Notes: generated by a model from the sequence alone, not told the origin. Positions 45,072-55,546 are shown, numbered from the stretch's first letter. The stretch is DNA of 64,000 nucleotides from Aromatoleum evansii (GCF_012910805.1 NZ_WTVK01000015.1:1-64000), one strand, 5' to 3'. Program-made: numbers and translations.

Positions 45072-47114
45072 ATGAGGAGACCTCAGGAGATCGTCCAGCA
45101 CGTCGGACGCGTGATCGACGTCGTCGAACGCGGCCTGCCGCTCGGACGCGACAGCACTTTCGAGCGCCTCGCGCGCTCGTGGCGGCGGTCGCTCAGTACC
45201 CATCAGGTCGACCCGGCGCTCGCGACCACGCCGCGCGTCGTCACTGCGCAGGAGCTGCGCGAGCATCGCGACCGCATCGACGCCTTCATGCGCATCGCGC
45301 GCGAAGGCATGGACCGCCTGCACGCGCAGCTGCGGCCGGTGAACTACTGCGTGCTGCTCACCGACGCCGACGGCGTGACGGTGGATTTCCGCACCGTCCC
45401 CGAACTCGACAAGGAATTCAAGGCGGAAGGCTTCCGCGTCGGCACCTGCTGGTCGGAGGCGCTCGAAGGGACCTGCGGCGTCGGCACGGCACTGATGGAC
45501 GGCCAGCCGATGCTCGTGCACCGCGACGAACACTTCCGTTCGCACAACATCGCTTTCAGCTGCAGTTCGGTGCCGATCTTCGGCCCCGACGACCGCCCGG
45601 TCGCCGTGCTCGACGCCACCGCCCTGCACGCCCCCACTCAGCGCGAAAGCCAGCTCCTCGTCTATCGCCTCGTGCTCGACCGCGCGCAGCAGATCGAGAA
45701 CGCCTTCGCCTGGTACAACCTGCGCCCCTACTGGGTGCTGCAGCTCGGGCGGCTGGCCGAATACCTCAGCGTTCAGACCGACTACCTCGTCGCCTTCGAC
45801 GACAGTGGCCACATCGTCGGCGGCAACCGTCGCGCACGGCTGGAACTCCTCGACGGCGACGGCGGGCCTGCGCCGGCCTTCATCGACGACCTCTTCGAAT
45901 GCACGACGAACGAGATCCTCGCCGCCGCGCACGCGCACCCCGGACAGGCCTTCCCGTTGCGCGTCACCGCGAACGGCGAACGCCTCTTCGCGATCCTGCG
46001 CGCCCCGGCGACGCGCACCCGCAGCGGACTCGCGCGGTCGCAGAGCGAGGACGAATCGGCCGACGACGGCGTGCGCGCGCAGATCCCCGGCTTCTCGCAC
46101 CTCGCGCTCGACGACGCGCGCCTGCGCGGCAACGTCGAACGCGCGCTGAAGGTCGCCAACCGCGACATCCCGGTCATGCTGCTGGGCGAGACCGGCACCG
46201 GCAAGGAAGCCTTCGCGCGCGCGATCCACGACTACAGCGAGCGGCGCGACAAGCCTTTCGTCGCGCTCAACTGCGCCGCGATCCCGGAGACGCTGATCGA
46301 GAGCGAGCTTTTCGGCTATCGTGACGGCGCCTTCACCGGCGCACGCAGCAAGGGCGTGCGCGGCAAGATCCTGCAGTCCGACGGAGGTACGCTCTTCCTC
46401 GACGAGATCGGCGACATGCCGCTGCAACTGCAGAGCCGGCTGCTGCGCGTGCTCGCCGAAGGCGAAGTGCTGCCGCTGGGCGCCGAATCGCCGACGCCGG
46501 TGCGCCTGCACGTGATCTGTGCGACGCACCAGGACCTGCCCGAGCTCGTGCAGCAGGGGCGCTTCCGCGAAGACCTCTACTACCGCCTCAACGGTGCGGT
46601 CTTCCTGCTGCCCCCGCTGCGCGAGCGCGACGACATCCGCGGCGTGATCGACAAGGTCACGCGCGAGGAAGCCGCGGCGATGGAGCGTTCCGACCTGCGT
46701 CTCGCCGCGACGACGCTCGACGCGCTGGCCCGCCACGACTGGCCGGGCAACATCCGCCAGTTGCGCCACGCGATGCGCTACGCCTGCGCGATCGCCGACG
46801 GCGACGCCGTCGAACTCGAGCATCTGCCGCCCGATCTGTTCCGCGCTCGCCCCGGCGGTCACGCCGCGGCGCCACGCACCGATGCCTTTGACGACGCCCC
46901 GCCGCTGCGCCTGCCCGCGCCCGCCGACGCCCCGCGCCGGCCGCTATCGAACGCCGAAGCGGAACTCCGCGCCCTGATGCTCACGGCATTGCGCCGCCAT
47001 CAGTGGCAGGTCACGGTGACCGCCCGCGAATTGGGCATGTCGCGCGCCACTTTCTACCGCAAGATGGCGCGGCTGCAGATCGTCAGCCCGAACCGGCGGG
47101 AGTTCGATGCGTGA
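45072..47114 (+). CDS. acoR: Sigma-54-dependent acetoin catabolism activator
   Basis: This encodes 680 residues. The N-terminal third is a GAF-like sensor ([14 protein letters not shown], then [13 protein letters not shown]). The central AAA+ domain has Walker A GETGTGKE, an intact GAFTGA loop ([13 protein letters not shown]), Walker [21 protein letters not shown], and the sensor segments. The C-terminus is a Fis-type helix-turn-helix ([17 protein letters not shown]). It is divergent from acoABC with a 395-bp shared regulatory region. A strong Shine-Dalgarno (GAGGAAGGCA) precedes the ATG. Confidence 0.95.
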   Translation: MRRPQEIVQHVGRVIDVVERGLPLGRDSTFERLARSWRRSLSTHQVDPALATTPRVVTAQELREHRDRIDAFMRIAREGMDRLHAQLRPVNYCVLLTDADGVTVDFRTVPELDKEFKAEGFRVGTCWSEALEGTCGVGTALMDGQPMLVHRDEHFRSHNIAFSCSSVPIFGPDDRPVAVLDATALHAPTQRESQLLVYRLVLDRAQQIENAFAWYNLRPYWVLQLGRLAEYLSVQTDYLVAFDDSGHIVGGNRRARLELLDGDGGPAPAFIDDLFECTTNEILAAAHAHPGQAFPLRVTANGERLFAILRAPATRTRSGLARSQSEDESADDGVRAQIPGFSHLALDDARLRGNVERALKVANRDIPVMLLGETGTGKEAFARAIHDYSERRDKPFVALNCAAIPETLIESELFGYRDGAFTGARSKGVRGKILQSDGGTLFLDEIGDMPLQLQSRLLRVLAEGEVLPLGAESPTPVRLHVICATHQDLPELVQQGRFREDLYYRLNGAVFLLPPLRERDDIRGVIDKVTREEAAAMERSDLRLAATTLDALARHDWPGNIRQLRHAMRYACAIADGDAVELEHLPPDLFRARPGGHAAAPRTDAFDDAPPLRLPAPADAPRRPLSNAEAELRALMLTALRRHQWQVTVTARELGMSRATFYRKMARLQIVSPNRREFDA

Positions 47115-47136
47115 TGATGCGCCTCGGAGACTGACC

Positions 47137-47613
47137 ATGACCGAGAATTCCCCCGGCACCGGTTCCACCGCCGACCGCCAGTTCGTCCATTCGCGCCTGA
47201 TCGATGCCCCGCGGGAGCGCGTCTTCAAGGCGTTCAGCGATCCGTCGCACCTTGCCCGTTGGTGGGGCCCCAAGGGCTTCAGCAACACCTTCGACGAATT
47301 CGACTTCCGCCCCGGCGGCGCCTGGCGATTCGTGATGCACGGTCCGGATGGCACGAACTACCCGAACGAGAGCGTCTTCACCGAAATCGTCGCGCTCGAG
47401 CGGATCGTCCTGGAGCATCTCTCCGGGCATCACTTCGAATTGACCGTCACGCTCACGGCACAGGGCGAGCAGACGCTGCTCGGCTGGCGGCAGGTCTTCG
47501 ATACGGCAGAAGAACGGCAACGCATCGCCGCGTTCGTGACCGAAGCCAACGAGCAGAATCTGGATCGCCTCACGGCGGAGTTGCGGCACGTGAGCCGACA
47601 CCGCGGCGGCTGA
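47137..47613 (+). CDS. SRPBCC (AHSA1-like) domain protein
   Basis: This encodes 158 residues from the ATG at 47137. The START/Bet v1-like fold is recognised from HSRLIDAPRERVFKAFSDPS, LARWWGPKGFSNTFDEFDFR and PGGAWRFVMHGPDG. These proteins bind hydrophobic ligands or act in stress; the exact role is unknown. It starts 22 bp after acoR, so it may be read through from it. It converges on the cytochrome gene. Confidence 0.9.
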   Translation: MTENSPGTGSTADRQFVHSRLIDAPRERVFKAFSDPSHLARWWGPKGFSNTFDEFDFRPGGAWRFVMHGPDGTNYPNESVFTEIVALERIVLEHLSGHHFELTVTLTAQGEQTLLGWRQVFDTAEERQRIAAFVTEANEQNLDRLTAELRHVSRHRGG

Positions 47614-47661
47614 CGTCGACATTGTCGGCTGCCATCCGGACCCGTCTTCCACGCCAGCGAC

Positions 47662-48057
47662 CTAGGACTGCGTCCCGAGAAAACGCAGGTAGGCCACCAG
47701 CTCCCAGATCTGCTCCGCGCTGAACGCCGCGCCCCACGGCGGCATCACGTCCGCACCGACGCGCCCGTGCGTGATCGTCTCGAACATCACCGCCACCGGC
47801 AGATCCTTGCGTCCCTTGAAATCCGGCGCGCGACCGCCGACGCCCTCGAAGCCGTGGCAATAGCCCGCGCAGGTCTTGTTGAAGCGCTTGCGGCCGGCCT
47901 CGATGCGCGCCGGATCGGCGAGGTCGAAAGGCGCGGCGAACTGGCCGCCGGCGGGGGCGGCCTCGCGCGCCGGCTCGACGGCCGCGGGGCCGACCGCGAC
48001 GCTGTTGAAGGACAAGCCCGCGAGAAGGCTCAACAGGGAGAGGGCGCGCACAAACAT
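47662..48057 (-). CDS. c-type cytochrome with a CX3CH heme motif
   Basis: This encodes 131 residues from the ATG at 48057 (an ATG five codons upstream is possible). It has a signal peptide (residues 1-~24). The heme site is C63-A-G-Y-C67-H68, i.e. CX3CH rather than CX2CH. A methionine in ADVMPPWG is a candidate axial ligand. It is the third gene of the operon with a PQQ-alcohol dehydrogenase, and so is probably its electron acceptor. The extra residue in the heme motif is discussed as a finding. Confidence 0.88.
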   Translation of the reverse strand: MFVRALSLLSLLAGLSFNSVAVGPAAVEPAREAAPAGGQFAAPFDLADPARIEAGRKRFNKTCAGYCHGFEGVGGRAPDFKGRKDLPVAVMFETITHGRVGADVMPPWGAAFSAEQIWELVAYLRFLGTQS

Positions 48058-48173
48058 GATTGTTCCATCCATGGCAAGGCGAGTGCAGAAAGGACGGGGC
48101 GGCGATCCGCAGCCGCCCCGTGAAGAAGGGCGGGAAGCAGACCCGCCCAAGGAGGAAGAAGGAACGGAAGCGC

Positions 48174-49835
48174 TCAATCCACCGTGAAGGCGATCAGCGC
48201 CGCCCCGCCCGGCAGATCCTTGATCTGCGGATAGGCCCCGGCGAGGAAGCCCGGCGCATGCGAGCCCAGCCCCGTTGGCACGACGACGTACTGGCGCCCG
48301 CCCGTGGCATAGCTCACCGGCCCGCCACGCAGCCCCGAGCCGGCGTTGAAGCGCCACAACTCCTTGCCGTCGTCGGCGTCATAGGCGTAGATGCGCCCTT
48401 CCATGTCGCCCGTGAACACCAGCCCGCCGGCCGTGGTCAGGACGCTTGAGAGCGGCGGCAGCTCGTAGCGGATGCTCCACTTCACCTTGCCCGTCAGCGG
48501 ATCGCGCGCATCGAGCCGGCCGTGCGGCTTGTCGGCGGGCGGCGGCACGAGCTTGATCTCGTCGATGCCGAGCGACAGCGAGGAGATCGCCGTGAGGTTC
48601 GCCGGATCGTCGCGCCCGGCGACGACCTCGTTGCACACTTCCATCGCGTGCGAGTACCACAGCCCCGTCTGCGGGTTGAACGCACCGTGGTTCCAGCTGC
48701 GCGCGCCGAGGAGGTTCGGGCAGAACAGCTTGCGCTTGCCCTCCTCCGGATACACCGGGTCGATCAGCCGCCCGGTCTTCGGGTCGATGCCCTTCACCCA
48801 GTTCACGTGCTGCGCGAACTGCCACACGTTCTCGAGCTTGCCGTCGTCCTTGTCCATCACGAACACGAAGCCGCTCTTGTTCAGATGCACGATCACGTCC
48901 TTGCCGTCCGCGCCCTTCACCATCAGCGCCTCGTACGCGGAATCGAAGTCCCAGGAGTCGTGCGGGATCTCCTGCCGCGCCCACTTCAGCTTGCCGGTCT
49001 TCGGATCGAGCGCGAGCAGGCTCGCGGTCCACTTGTTGTCGCCCTTGCGGTCGGCGTTGAAGTAGTCCGGCGCGGCGTTCGAGGTGCCGATGTAGATCGT
49101 GTCCGTGCGCGGGTCGTAGGTCCCCGGCATCCACGCGCTGCCGCCGCCGCGCTGGCGCGAGTCGCCCGGCCAGCTCTCGGGGTCGTCGCGCAGGATCTCG
49201 AAGGTCCACGCGGGCTTGCCGGTGTCGGCATTCACCGCATGGATCTTCCCGCTGATCGGCTGGTCGCCGCCCGTCGTGCCGCCGAAGAGCACGTCGCCGG
49301 CGAGCTGCGGCGGCGCCGAGAAGAGCGCCCCGTACTGCGACTTGAGGTCCGTGAGCTGCGTCGACCAGACCTCCTTGCCGGTCTTCTGGTCGAGCGCGAC
49401 GAAGCGCCCGTCGAGCGTGCCGAGGAATACCTTGCCGCGCCCCACCGTCACGCCGCGGCTCGCAGCCGCATAGAAAGTCTGCTTCGACAGCGGATCGAGC
49501 TTCGGCTCGTAGCGCCACAGCGTGCGCCCGCTCGCCGCATCGACGGCCCACACGTTGTTGTTCGCCGACACGTAGTACAGCACGCCATCGACCACGATAG
49601 GCGTGGCCTGGATGCCGTGGGTGATGTTGCCTGGCTGGTGGATCCACGCGACCTTCAGCCGCGCCACGTTGTCGCGGTTGATCTGCGCCAGCGGGCTGAA
49701 GCGCCACGCGTTGAAGCTGCGGTGGTACTGCGGCCAGTTGTCCGGGTCGTCGTAACCCGGGCCGCTCGCGGCTCCGACGCTTCCCGACAGCGCCCCCGCA
49801 CAGGCGAGCGCGACGACCAGTTTCTTCATCTTCAT
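48174..49835 (-). CDS. PQQ-dependent alcohol dehydrogenase (quinoprotein)
   Basis: This encodes 553 residues with a signal peptide (cleavage near residue 22). The eight-bladed propeller is clear from repeated W-motifs such as GKVFLGTLDGRFVALDQKTG and DPKTGKLKWARQ. PHDSWDFD (residues 291-298) contains the catalytic Asp296 and a second Asp298 two residues on, as in lanthanide-dependent enzymes. The vicinal Cys-Cys disulfide is not at its normal place: residues near 122 read FYAAASRG. The expected metal-binding Glu is replaced in a GGDQPISG segment. It oxidises a primary alcohol or diol in the periplasm. A strong GGAGG precedes the start. Confidence 0.9.
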   Translation of the reverse strand: MKMKKLVVALACAGALSGSVGAASGPGYDDPDNWPQYHRSFNAWRFSPLAQINRDNVARLKVAWIHQPGNITHGIQATPIVVDGVLYYVSANNNVWAVDAASGRTLWRYEPKLDPLSKQTFYAAASRGVTVGRGKVFLGTLDGRFVALDQKTGKEVWSTQLTDLKSQYGALFSAPPQLAGDVLFGGTTGGDQPISGKIHAVNADTGKPAWTFEILRDDPESWPGDSRQRGGGSAWMPGTYDPRTDTIYIGTSNAAPDYFNADRKGDNKWTASLLALDPKTGKLKWARQEIPHDSWDFDSAYEALMVKGADGKDVIVHLNKSGFVFVMDKDDGKLENVWQFAQHVNWVKGIDPKTGRLIDPVYPEEGKRKLFCPNLLGARSWNHGAFNPQTGLWYSHAMEVCNEVVAGRDDPANLTAISSLSLGIDEIKLVPPPADKPHGRLDARDPLTGKVKWSIRYELPPLSSVLTTAGGLVFTGDMEGRIYAYDADDGKELWRFNAGSGLRGGPVSYATGGRQYVVVPTGLGSHAPGFLAGAYPQIKDLPGGAALIAFTVD

Positions 49836-49862
49836 GGTGTGTTCCTCCGCAATCGATCGCGC

Positions 49863-50759
49863 TTACCAGGCGTAGGCGTACTTGAGATTGAGGCTGTCGG
49901 TCGCCCCGTGGCTTTCGCCCGCGATGCCGCGCGAGTAGCGCAGGGTGATCGACTGGTTGCCGTAGTACTTGAACATCACGCCGATACCGGCGGTCGTCTC
50001 GTGGCTTGCGGGCCGCTTCACGCCGGCGGCGCGGTCCCGCCAGCCTTCCTGACGCTCGTAGTCGAGCGCGAGGAAGGGCTCGATCGCGTCGTTGATCTGG
50101 TAACCGAGGCGGTGATTGGTGTGGAACAGCGTTCCCGGCGTTGCATCCGCCGCGGTCGATTCGCCGAAGAACACGAAGCCCGCATCCGCCGTATAGGTCA
50201 GCCTGCCCAACTGCACGTCCCAGAACAGGCTCGACAGGTTCTTCCACACGTCGCCGCCGCCGATATCCTGATCACCGACCGGCACCTGCATGAAGGTCTG
50301 GAAGCCCAGCGTCGAGTTCGCGCTCGGCTTGTACCAGGCCGCGAAGCCGGTGATCGGGTCGCCGATGCCGCTCGCCGAGCTGCGCGTGTCCGAGTTCCGC
50401 ACCCCGACTTCAGGGACGATGATCTCGTACGCGAGCCCGACCTTCGGATTCGACTCCGGCGTCCAGAAGCGCACGTATTTCGACAGGCCGACGATCGTGC
50501 GCGTCCTCGCCGCGCGCCGGCGGTCGCCGTCGGCGTCCCACTGGCGATCACCGTCCTGGAAGGTCGCGTACTGCACGAACACGTTGAAGGGCTTGAAATC
50601 GACCGGCAGGTCATACTCGTGCGGGCCGATCACGTCGAGCGTGACCTGCGCCTGGGCCGGCACGACCGCGCCGAGGGCAGCGGCGACGAGTGCCGCCCGC
50701 CAGGGCCGCGACGCGGCGACGGCGCGGCCGCGGCGGCGGCCGGATTGTTTCTTGTGCAT
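49863..50759 (-). CDS. Outer-membrane protein of the phenol MetA-deg type
   Basis: This encodes 298 residues from the ATG at 50759, 7-8 nt after GAGGAG. A twin-basic N-terminus (KKQSGRRRGR) and hydrophobic AALVAAALGAVVPAQAQ make up the signal peptide. The mature part is strand-rich, ends in an aromatic residue (YAYAW) and looks like a 10-12 strand beta-barrel of the MetA-pathway phenol degradation/transporter family. It is the first gene of the PQQ-dehydrogenase operon, so it probably imports the alcohol substrate. Confidence 0.82.
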   Translation of the reverse strand: MHKKQSGRRRGRAVAASRPWRAALVAAALGAVVPAQAQVTLDVIGPHEYDLPVDFKPFNVFVQYATFQDGDRQWDADGDRRRAARTRTIVGLSKYVRFWTPESNPKVGLAYEIIVPEVGVRNSDTRSSASGIGDPITGFAAWYKPSANSTLGFQTFMQVPVGDQDIGGGDVWKNLSSLFWDVQLGRLTYTADAGFVFFGESTAADATPGTLFHTNHRLGYQINDAIEPFLALDYERQEGWRDRAAGVKRPASHETTAGIGVMFKYYGNQSITLRYSRGIAGESHGATDSLNLKYAYAW

Positions 50760-50834
50760 TGAATGTCTCCTCGTTGTGTAGTGCTTGCACAGGAGACGAG
50801 CGCACCGATCGCTGCCCGCCCCCCTGCAGCTCAC

Positions 50835-50849
50835 GCGAATCCCGTGCCA
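50835..50849 (-). promoter_or_regulatory. Sigma-54 promoter of the PQQ-dehydrogenase operon
   Basis: On the minus strand the sequence TGGCACGGGATTCGC matches TGGCACG-N4-TTGC with correct spacing and one mismatch in the -12 box. It lies 76 bp upstream of the first gene of the operon. Confidence 0.8.
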
Positions 50850-50900
50850 CGACCGGTTTTCTTTTTCTTCAATGACTTGCGGGACACCGATGGCCCGCCG

Positions 50901-50948
50901 CGAGACAGCCGTCTCGATACGCGGGTGAGACGAACGAAACATCTGTCG
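50901..50948. promoter_or_regulatory. Upstream activator site shared with the aco promoter
   Basis: The 12-mer GACAGCCGTCTC and the GTGAGAC downstream of it also occur in the acoA upstream site, as does CTGTC near the end. CGAGACAGCCGTCTCG is a 16-bp palindrome here. The sites are in the same order but the inner spacing is 9 bp instead of 6. It lies ~55-110 bp upstream of the -24/-12 promoter. Confidence 0.7.
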
Positions 50949-51056
50949 CAGAAGCAGGCGGTCGGCTACATGAGTTCGCGATTAGCCTGGCGACTTGTCA
51001 GCTCGGGGAGGTTTCGGTAGCGTCGCCCGCCTGCTCTCCCATTTCGAGGTAAGACC

Positions 51057-51896
51057 GTGCAGCGCCAGATTCCCAACGTCGTCAGCATCGCCGGGGTCGA
51101 CCCCAGCGGCGGGGCCGGCGTGTTCGCCGACATCAAGACCTTTTCCGCACTCGGCGCCTACGGCTGCGGCGTCGTCGCCGCGCTCACCGCGCAGAACACG
51201 CAGGCGGTCACCGGCGTGCACACGCCGCCGACCGACTTCCTGCGCCTGCAGATCGACACCCTGTTCGCGGATGTCGCGATCCACGCGGTCAAGCTCGGCA
51301 TGTTGGGCAGTGCCGAGATCGTCGCGACGGTCGCGGACCGCCTCGCACACTTCGACGCGCCCTTCGTCGTGTGCGACCCGGTGATGGTCGCGAAGAGCGG
51401 CGACCATCTGCTCGCACGCAACGCGGTGGCGATGCTGATCGAAGCCCTGCTGCCGCGCAGCTTCATGATCACGCCGAACCTTCCGGAAGCCGGCGTGCTG
51501 CTGGAGCAGCGCCCGCCCGAGACGGTGAAGGAGATGTACCGCGCCGCCGAGCGCCTGCGCGAGATGCTGCCGCTCTCGTCCGAGCGCTGGGTGCTGCTCA
51601 AGGGCGGTCACCTCCCCGGCAGCGATGTCGTGGACCTCTTGTTCGACGGCGACCGCATGATCGAACTGCCCGCGCCGCGCATAGAGACGAAGAACACGCA
51701 CGGCACCGGCTGCACGCTGTCGTCGGCGATCGCCGCCCTGCTGCCGCAGCGCGCCGGCGGCTTCCGTCCGGTCGAAGCGGCTGTGCGGGATGCGCGCGAT
51801 TACCTGCTGCGCGCGATCGCCGCTTCCGGCGCGCTGTCAGTCGGCAAGGGGCACGGTCCCGTGCACCACTTCCACCGCTGGTGGCCGTCCGCCTGA
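51057..51896 (+). CDS. thiD: Hydroxymethylpyrimidine/phosphomethylpyrimidine kinase
   Basis: This encodes 279 residues from a GTG at 51057 with GAGG upstream. The ribokinase-like fold is recognised from SIAGVDPSGGAGVFADIKTF, ALTAQNTQAVTGV, DPVMVAKSGDHLL and the catalytic KNTHGTGCTLSSAIAA with the general-base Asp equivalent in GTGC. It phosphorylates HMP to HMP-PP for thiamine synthesis. It is divergent from the dehydrogenase operon and no thiE is fused to it. Confidence 0.95.
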   Translation: MQRQIPNVVSIAGVDPSGGAGVFADIKTFSALGAYGCGVVAALTAQNTQAVTGVHTPPTDFLRLQIDTLFADVAIHAVKLGMLGSAEIVATVADRLAHFDAPFVVCDPVMVAKSGDHLLARNAVAMLIEALLPRSFMITPNLPEAGVLLEQRPPETVKEMYRAAERLREMLPLSSERWVLLKGGHLPGSDVVDLLFDGDRMIELPAPRIETKNTHGTGCTLSSAIAALLPQRAGGFRPVEAAVRDARDYLLRAIAASGALSVGKGHGPVHHFHRWWPSA

Positions 51897-51965
51897 AGCG
51901 ACGGGCACACCACGGCGCGCCGGTCGGCGCCGATGCGCCAAGGCGTCAAGCCGCGGCAATCTCCC

Positions 51966-53306
<1,341 letters not shown>

Positions 53307-53320
53307 GGAGATCGCCCTTC

Positions 53321-53379
53321 CGTTCAGATTGAACGTTCGCAATGAACGTCCAGTGTGGATCGATGAACGCATTTGAACA
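53321..53379. promoter_or_regulatory. GAACG repeats, candidate activator sites for norS
   Basis: CGTTCA-GAT-TGAACG (53321-53335) is a perfect inverted repeat. TGAAC repeats follow at 53343, 53364 and 53374. They lie 50-105 bp upstream of the norS sigma-54 promoter and just upstream of the divergent activator gene, a usual place for activator sites. Confidence 0.6.
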
Positions 53380-53426
53380 TCCACGCCGCGACGGAAAAAT
53401 GATTGGCATCAAGCGGTTGGCGAACG

Positions 53427-53441
53427 TGGCACGGCACTGGC
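53427..53441 (+). promoter_or_regulatory. Sigma-54 promoter of norSY-senC-orf1
   Basis: TGGCACGGCACTGGC matches TGGCACG-N4-TTGC with correct GG/GC spacing and one mismatch. It lies 62 bp upstream of the norS GTG. Confidence 0.8.
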
Positions 53442-53503
53442 TATGTGCAGTTCAGGGGGACACCCATGTCCCGACCACGAACACATGGACAGGAGAACCC
53501 ATC

Positions 53504-54034
53504 GTGCAACCCATTGCCTGGCAACTATCACTCGTCTTGATGACGCTCGTGGCGTTCGGCTTCGCCTTTGTCGCCATCAATTCCGGCCGGCGACAGGACG
53601 ACTATGCGCCGCTGCAGAAACGCGCCTACCGCCTGCGCACCCGTCTCTTCTGGGGGCTCGTGCTGGTGTTCGGACCGGCCATGATCTACACGCTCACGGA
53701 TCTGCCCTATGGCGCCGCGCGTGCCCGGACCGGCTCGGGCCCCTTGCAGGTCATCGACGCCACCGGCTACCAGTGGCGCTGGGAACTGAGCCAGGACCAC
53801 GTCACCGCCGGCCGGCCGGTCGAATTCCGCGTCACCAGCGCGGACGTCAACCACGGCTTCGGCATCTACGACGCGAACCTGCATCTGGTCGCGCAGACAC
53901 AGGGGATGCCCGGCTACACCAACACGCTGCGCCACACCTTCGAGGAACCGGGGACGTACCGGATCCTGTGCATGGAGTACTGCGGCGTCGCACACCACAA
54001 CATGATGACCGAAATCCGCGTCGACGCTCGGTAA
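53504..54034 (+). CDS. norS: Alternative nitric oxide reductase, CuA subunit (cytochrome oxidase subunit II-like)
   Basis: This encodes 176 residues from a GTG at 53504 (AGGAG 8 nt upstream). Two membrane helices (LSLVLMTLVAFGFAFVAI and LFWGLVLVFGPAMIYTL) are followed by a cupredoxin domain with a complete CuA site: His117, Cys156, Glu158, Cys160, His164 and Met167 (CMEYCGVAHHNM). It takes electrons from cytochrome c for the catalytic subunit encoded next. The gene order norS-norY-senC-orf1 matches the sNOR cluster known in ammonia oxidisers. A B-type oxidase subunit II is the alternative reading. Confidence 0.82.
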   Translation: MQPIAWQLSLVLMTLVAFGFAFVAINSGRRQDDYAPLQKRAYRLRTRLFWGLVLVFGPAMIYTLTDLPYGAARARTGSGPLQVIDATGYQWRWELSQDHVTAGRPVEFRVTSADVNHGFGIYDANLHLVAQTQGMPGYTNTLRHTFEEPGTYRILCMEYCGVAHHNMMTEIRVDAR

Positions 54035-54048
54035 GGGAGGACTCGAAC

Positions 54049-55536
54049 ATGGCGACCTACGCATACGAACACCGCCCCGACCACGGGGCGAAGGCCGGCG
54101 TGCTGGCCTATCTGGCGACCTCGGCGGCGGTGTTGCTGCTGATGATGGTCTTCGGCCTGCTGATGCGCCTCGAGCAGGCGCAATGGATCTCGATCGGCGC
54201 CGACCGCTTCTACCAGCTGATGACGCTGCACGGCGCCGGCATGGTCGGCATCGCGGCGATCGCGGGCGCGTCGGTGATGTGGCACTTCCTGCGCCAGTAC
54301 GTCGACCTGTCGTCGCGCATCTTCATCGCGAACCTCGTACTGTTTCTCGCCGGCGTCGTGATGATTCTCGCGAGCGTGCTGCTCGGCCGCTTCCACGGCG
54401 CATGGACCTTCCTGTTCCCGCTTCCCGGCAAGTCGATGGGCATGTGGAGCGCGGACGCGGCGGCGCTCTTCATGGGCGGGCTGCTCGTGATCGGCGTCGG
54501 CTTCCTGCTGCTGCACCTCGACGTCGCCCGCGCGATCGTCGCGCGCTACGGCAACTTCGCGCGCGCGCTCGGCTGGCCGCAGCTCTTCGGCCACGACGAC
54601 GGCAAGGCACCGCCGCCGACGGTGGTCGCGAGCGCGATGGTCACCATCGTCAACGTCATCGGCCTGGTCGTCGGCGCGAGCATCCTGACGATGATGCTGG
54701 TGAATCTCTACGTGCCCGGCTTCGACATCGACCCGCTGCTCGCCAAGGGGATGATCTACTTCTTCGGCCACGTCTTCATCAACGCGACGATCTACATGGC
54801 GGTGATCGCGGTGTACGAGATCCTGCCGCGCTACACGCAGCGGCCGTGGAAGTCGAACAAGGTGTTCCTCGCCTCGTGGACCGCGTCGACGCTGATGGTG
54901 CTGTTCATCTTCCCGCATCACCTGCTGATGGACTTCGCGTTCCCGAAGTGGATGCTGATCATGGGCCACATCATCGGCTACCTGAACACCGTGCCCATTC
55001 TCGTCGTCACCGGCTATGGCGCGCTGATGATCGTCTATCGCTCCGGCATCCGCTGGGACATGGCGTCGAAGCTGCTGTTCCTGTCGTTGTTCGGCTGGGC
55101 GGCGGGCGCGATGCCGGCCTTCATCGACGGCACGATCACCGTCAATTACGTGATGCACAACACGCTGTGGGTGCCCGGGCACTTCCACACCTACCTGCTG
55201 CTGGGCATGGTGACGATGGTGTTCGGCTTCATGTACTACCTCGGCAAGCCGGACCACGAGACCGACGACCGCCCGATCGACCGCATCGCGTTCTGGCTGT
55301 TCACGTCGTCGGTGCTCGGCTTCACGCTGAGCTTCCTGTATTCCGGCAAGGAAAGCGTCGCGCGTCGCTACGCCGCCCACCTGCCCGAATGGGTGCCGTA
55401 CGACCGCATCGCGTCGGTGTTCGCGGTGCTGGTGATCGCCTCGGCGCTGCTGTTCGTCGGTCGCTTCTTCGCCCGCATCGGCCTGGCGCGTCACGACTAC
55501 CAGCGTGCGCCGCTCGCGCGCGCCGCGACCGCGTGA
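54049..55536 (+). CDS. norY: Alternative nitric oxide reductase, heme-copper catalytic subunit
   Basis: This encodes 495 residues and about twelve helices, starting 8 nt after AAGGGAGG. All six metal-ligand histidines are present: His61, His241, His290, His291, His378 and His380 (GHVFINATIY; FPHHLLMDF; VPGHFHTYLLLG). The residue four after His241 is Asn245, whereas aa3 and ba3 oxidases carry the Tyr that is cross-linked to CuB. So O2 reduction by the normal route is unlikely and NO reduction is a good alternative. This fits the sNOR group. No Glu of cNOR type is at that site either. Substrate remains to be proven. Confidence 0.82.
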   Translation: MATYAYEHRPDHGAKAGVLAYLATSAAVLLLMMVFGLLMRLEQAQWISIGADRFYQLMTLHGAGMVGIAAIAGASVMWHFLRQYVDLSSRIFIANLVLFLAGVVMILASVLLGRFHGAWTFLFPLPGKSMGMWSADAAALFMGGLLVIGVGFLLLHLDVARAIVARYGNFARALGWPQLFGHDDGKAPPPTVVASAMVTIVNVIGLVVGASILTMMLVNLYVPGFDIDPLLAKGMIYFFGHVFINATIYMAVIAVYEILPRYTQRPWKSNKVFLASWTASTLMVLFIFPHHLLMDFAFPKWMLIMGHIIGYLNTVPILVVTGYGALMIVYRSGIRWDMASKLLFLSLFGWAAGAMPAFIDGTITVNYVMHNTLWVPGHFHTYLLLGMVTMVFGFMYYLGKPDHETDDRPIDRIAFWLFTSSVLGFTLSFLYSGKESVARRYAAHLPEWVPYDRIASVFAVLVIASALLFVGRFFARIGLARHDYQRAPLARAATA

Positions 55537-55546
55537 GCTGCAAACA

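Noticed and set aside
44949-46862. 637-residue open frame opposite acoR
   Set aside because: Antisense shadow; AcoR in the other strand has an intact AAA+ domain and helix-turn-helix.
48379-50762. Large open frames overlapping the PQQ dehydrogenase on both strands
   Set aside because: They have no recognisable domain and biased composition; the dehydrogenase frame has a signal peptide and propeller motifs.
53342-53503. Longer N-terminus for NorS
   Set aside because: These 54 codons overlap the sigma-54 promoter and do not look like a signal or membrane segment; the GTG at 53504 has a good Shine-Dalgarno.
53504-55536. Normal aa3- or cbb3-type cytochrome oxidase
   Set aside because: The Tyr four residues after the CuB histidine is Asn, no subunit III or CcoO/P is present, and the gene order fits norSY-senC-orf1. 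Not fully excluded.
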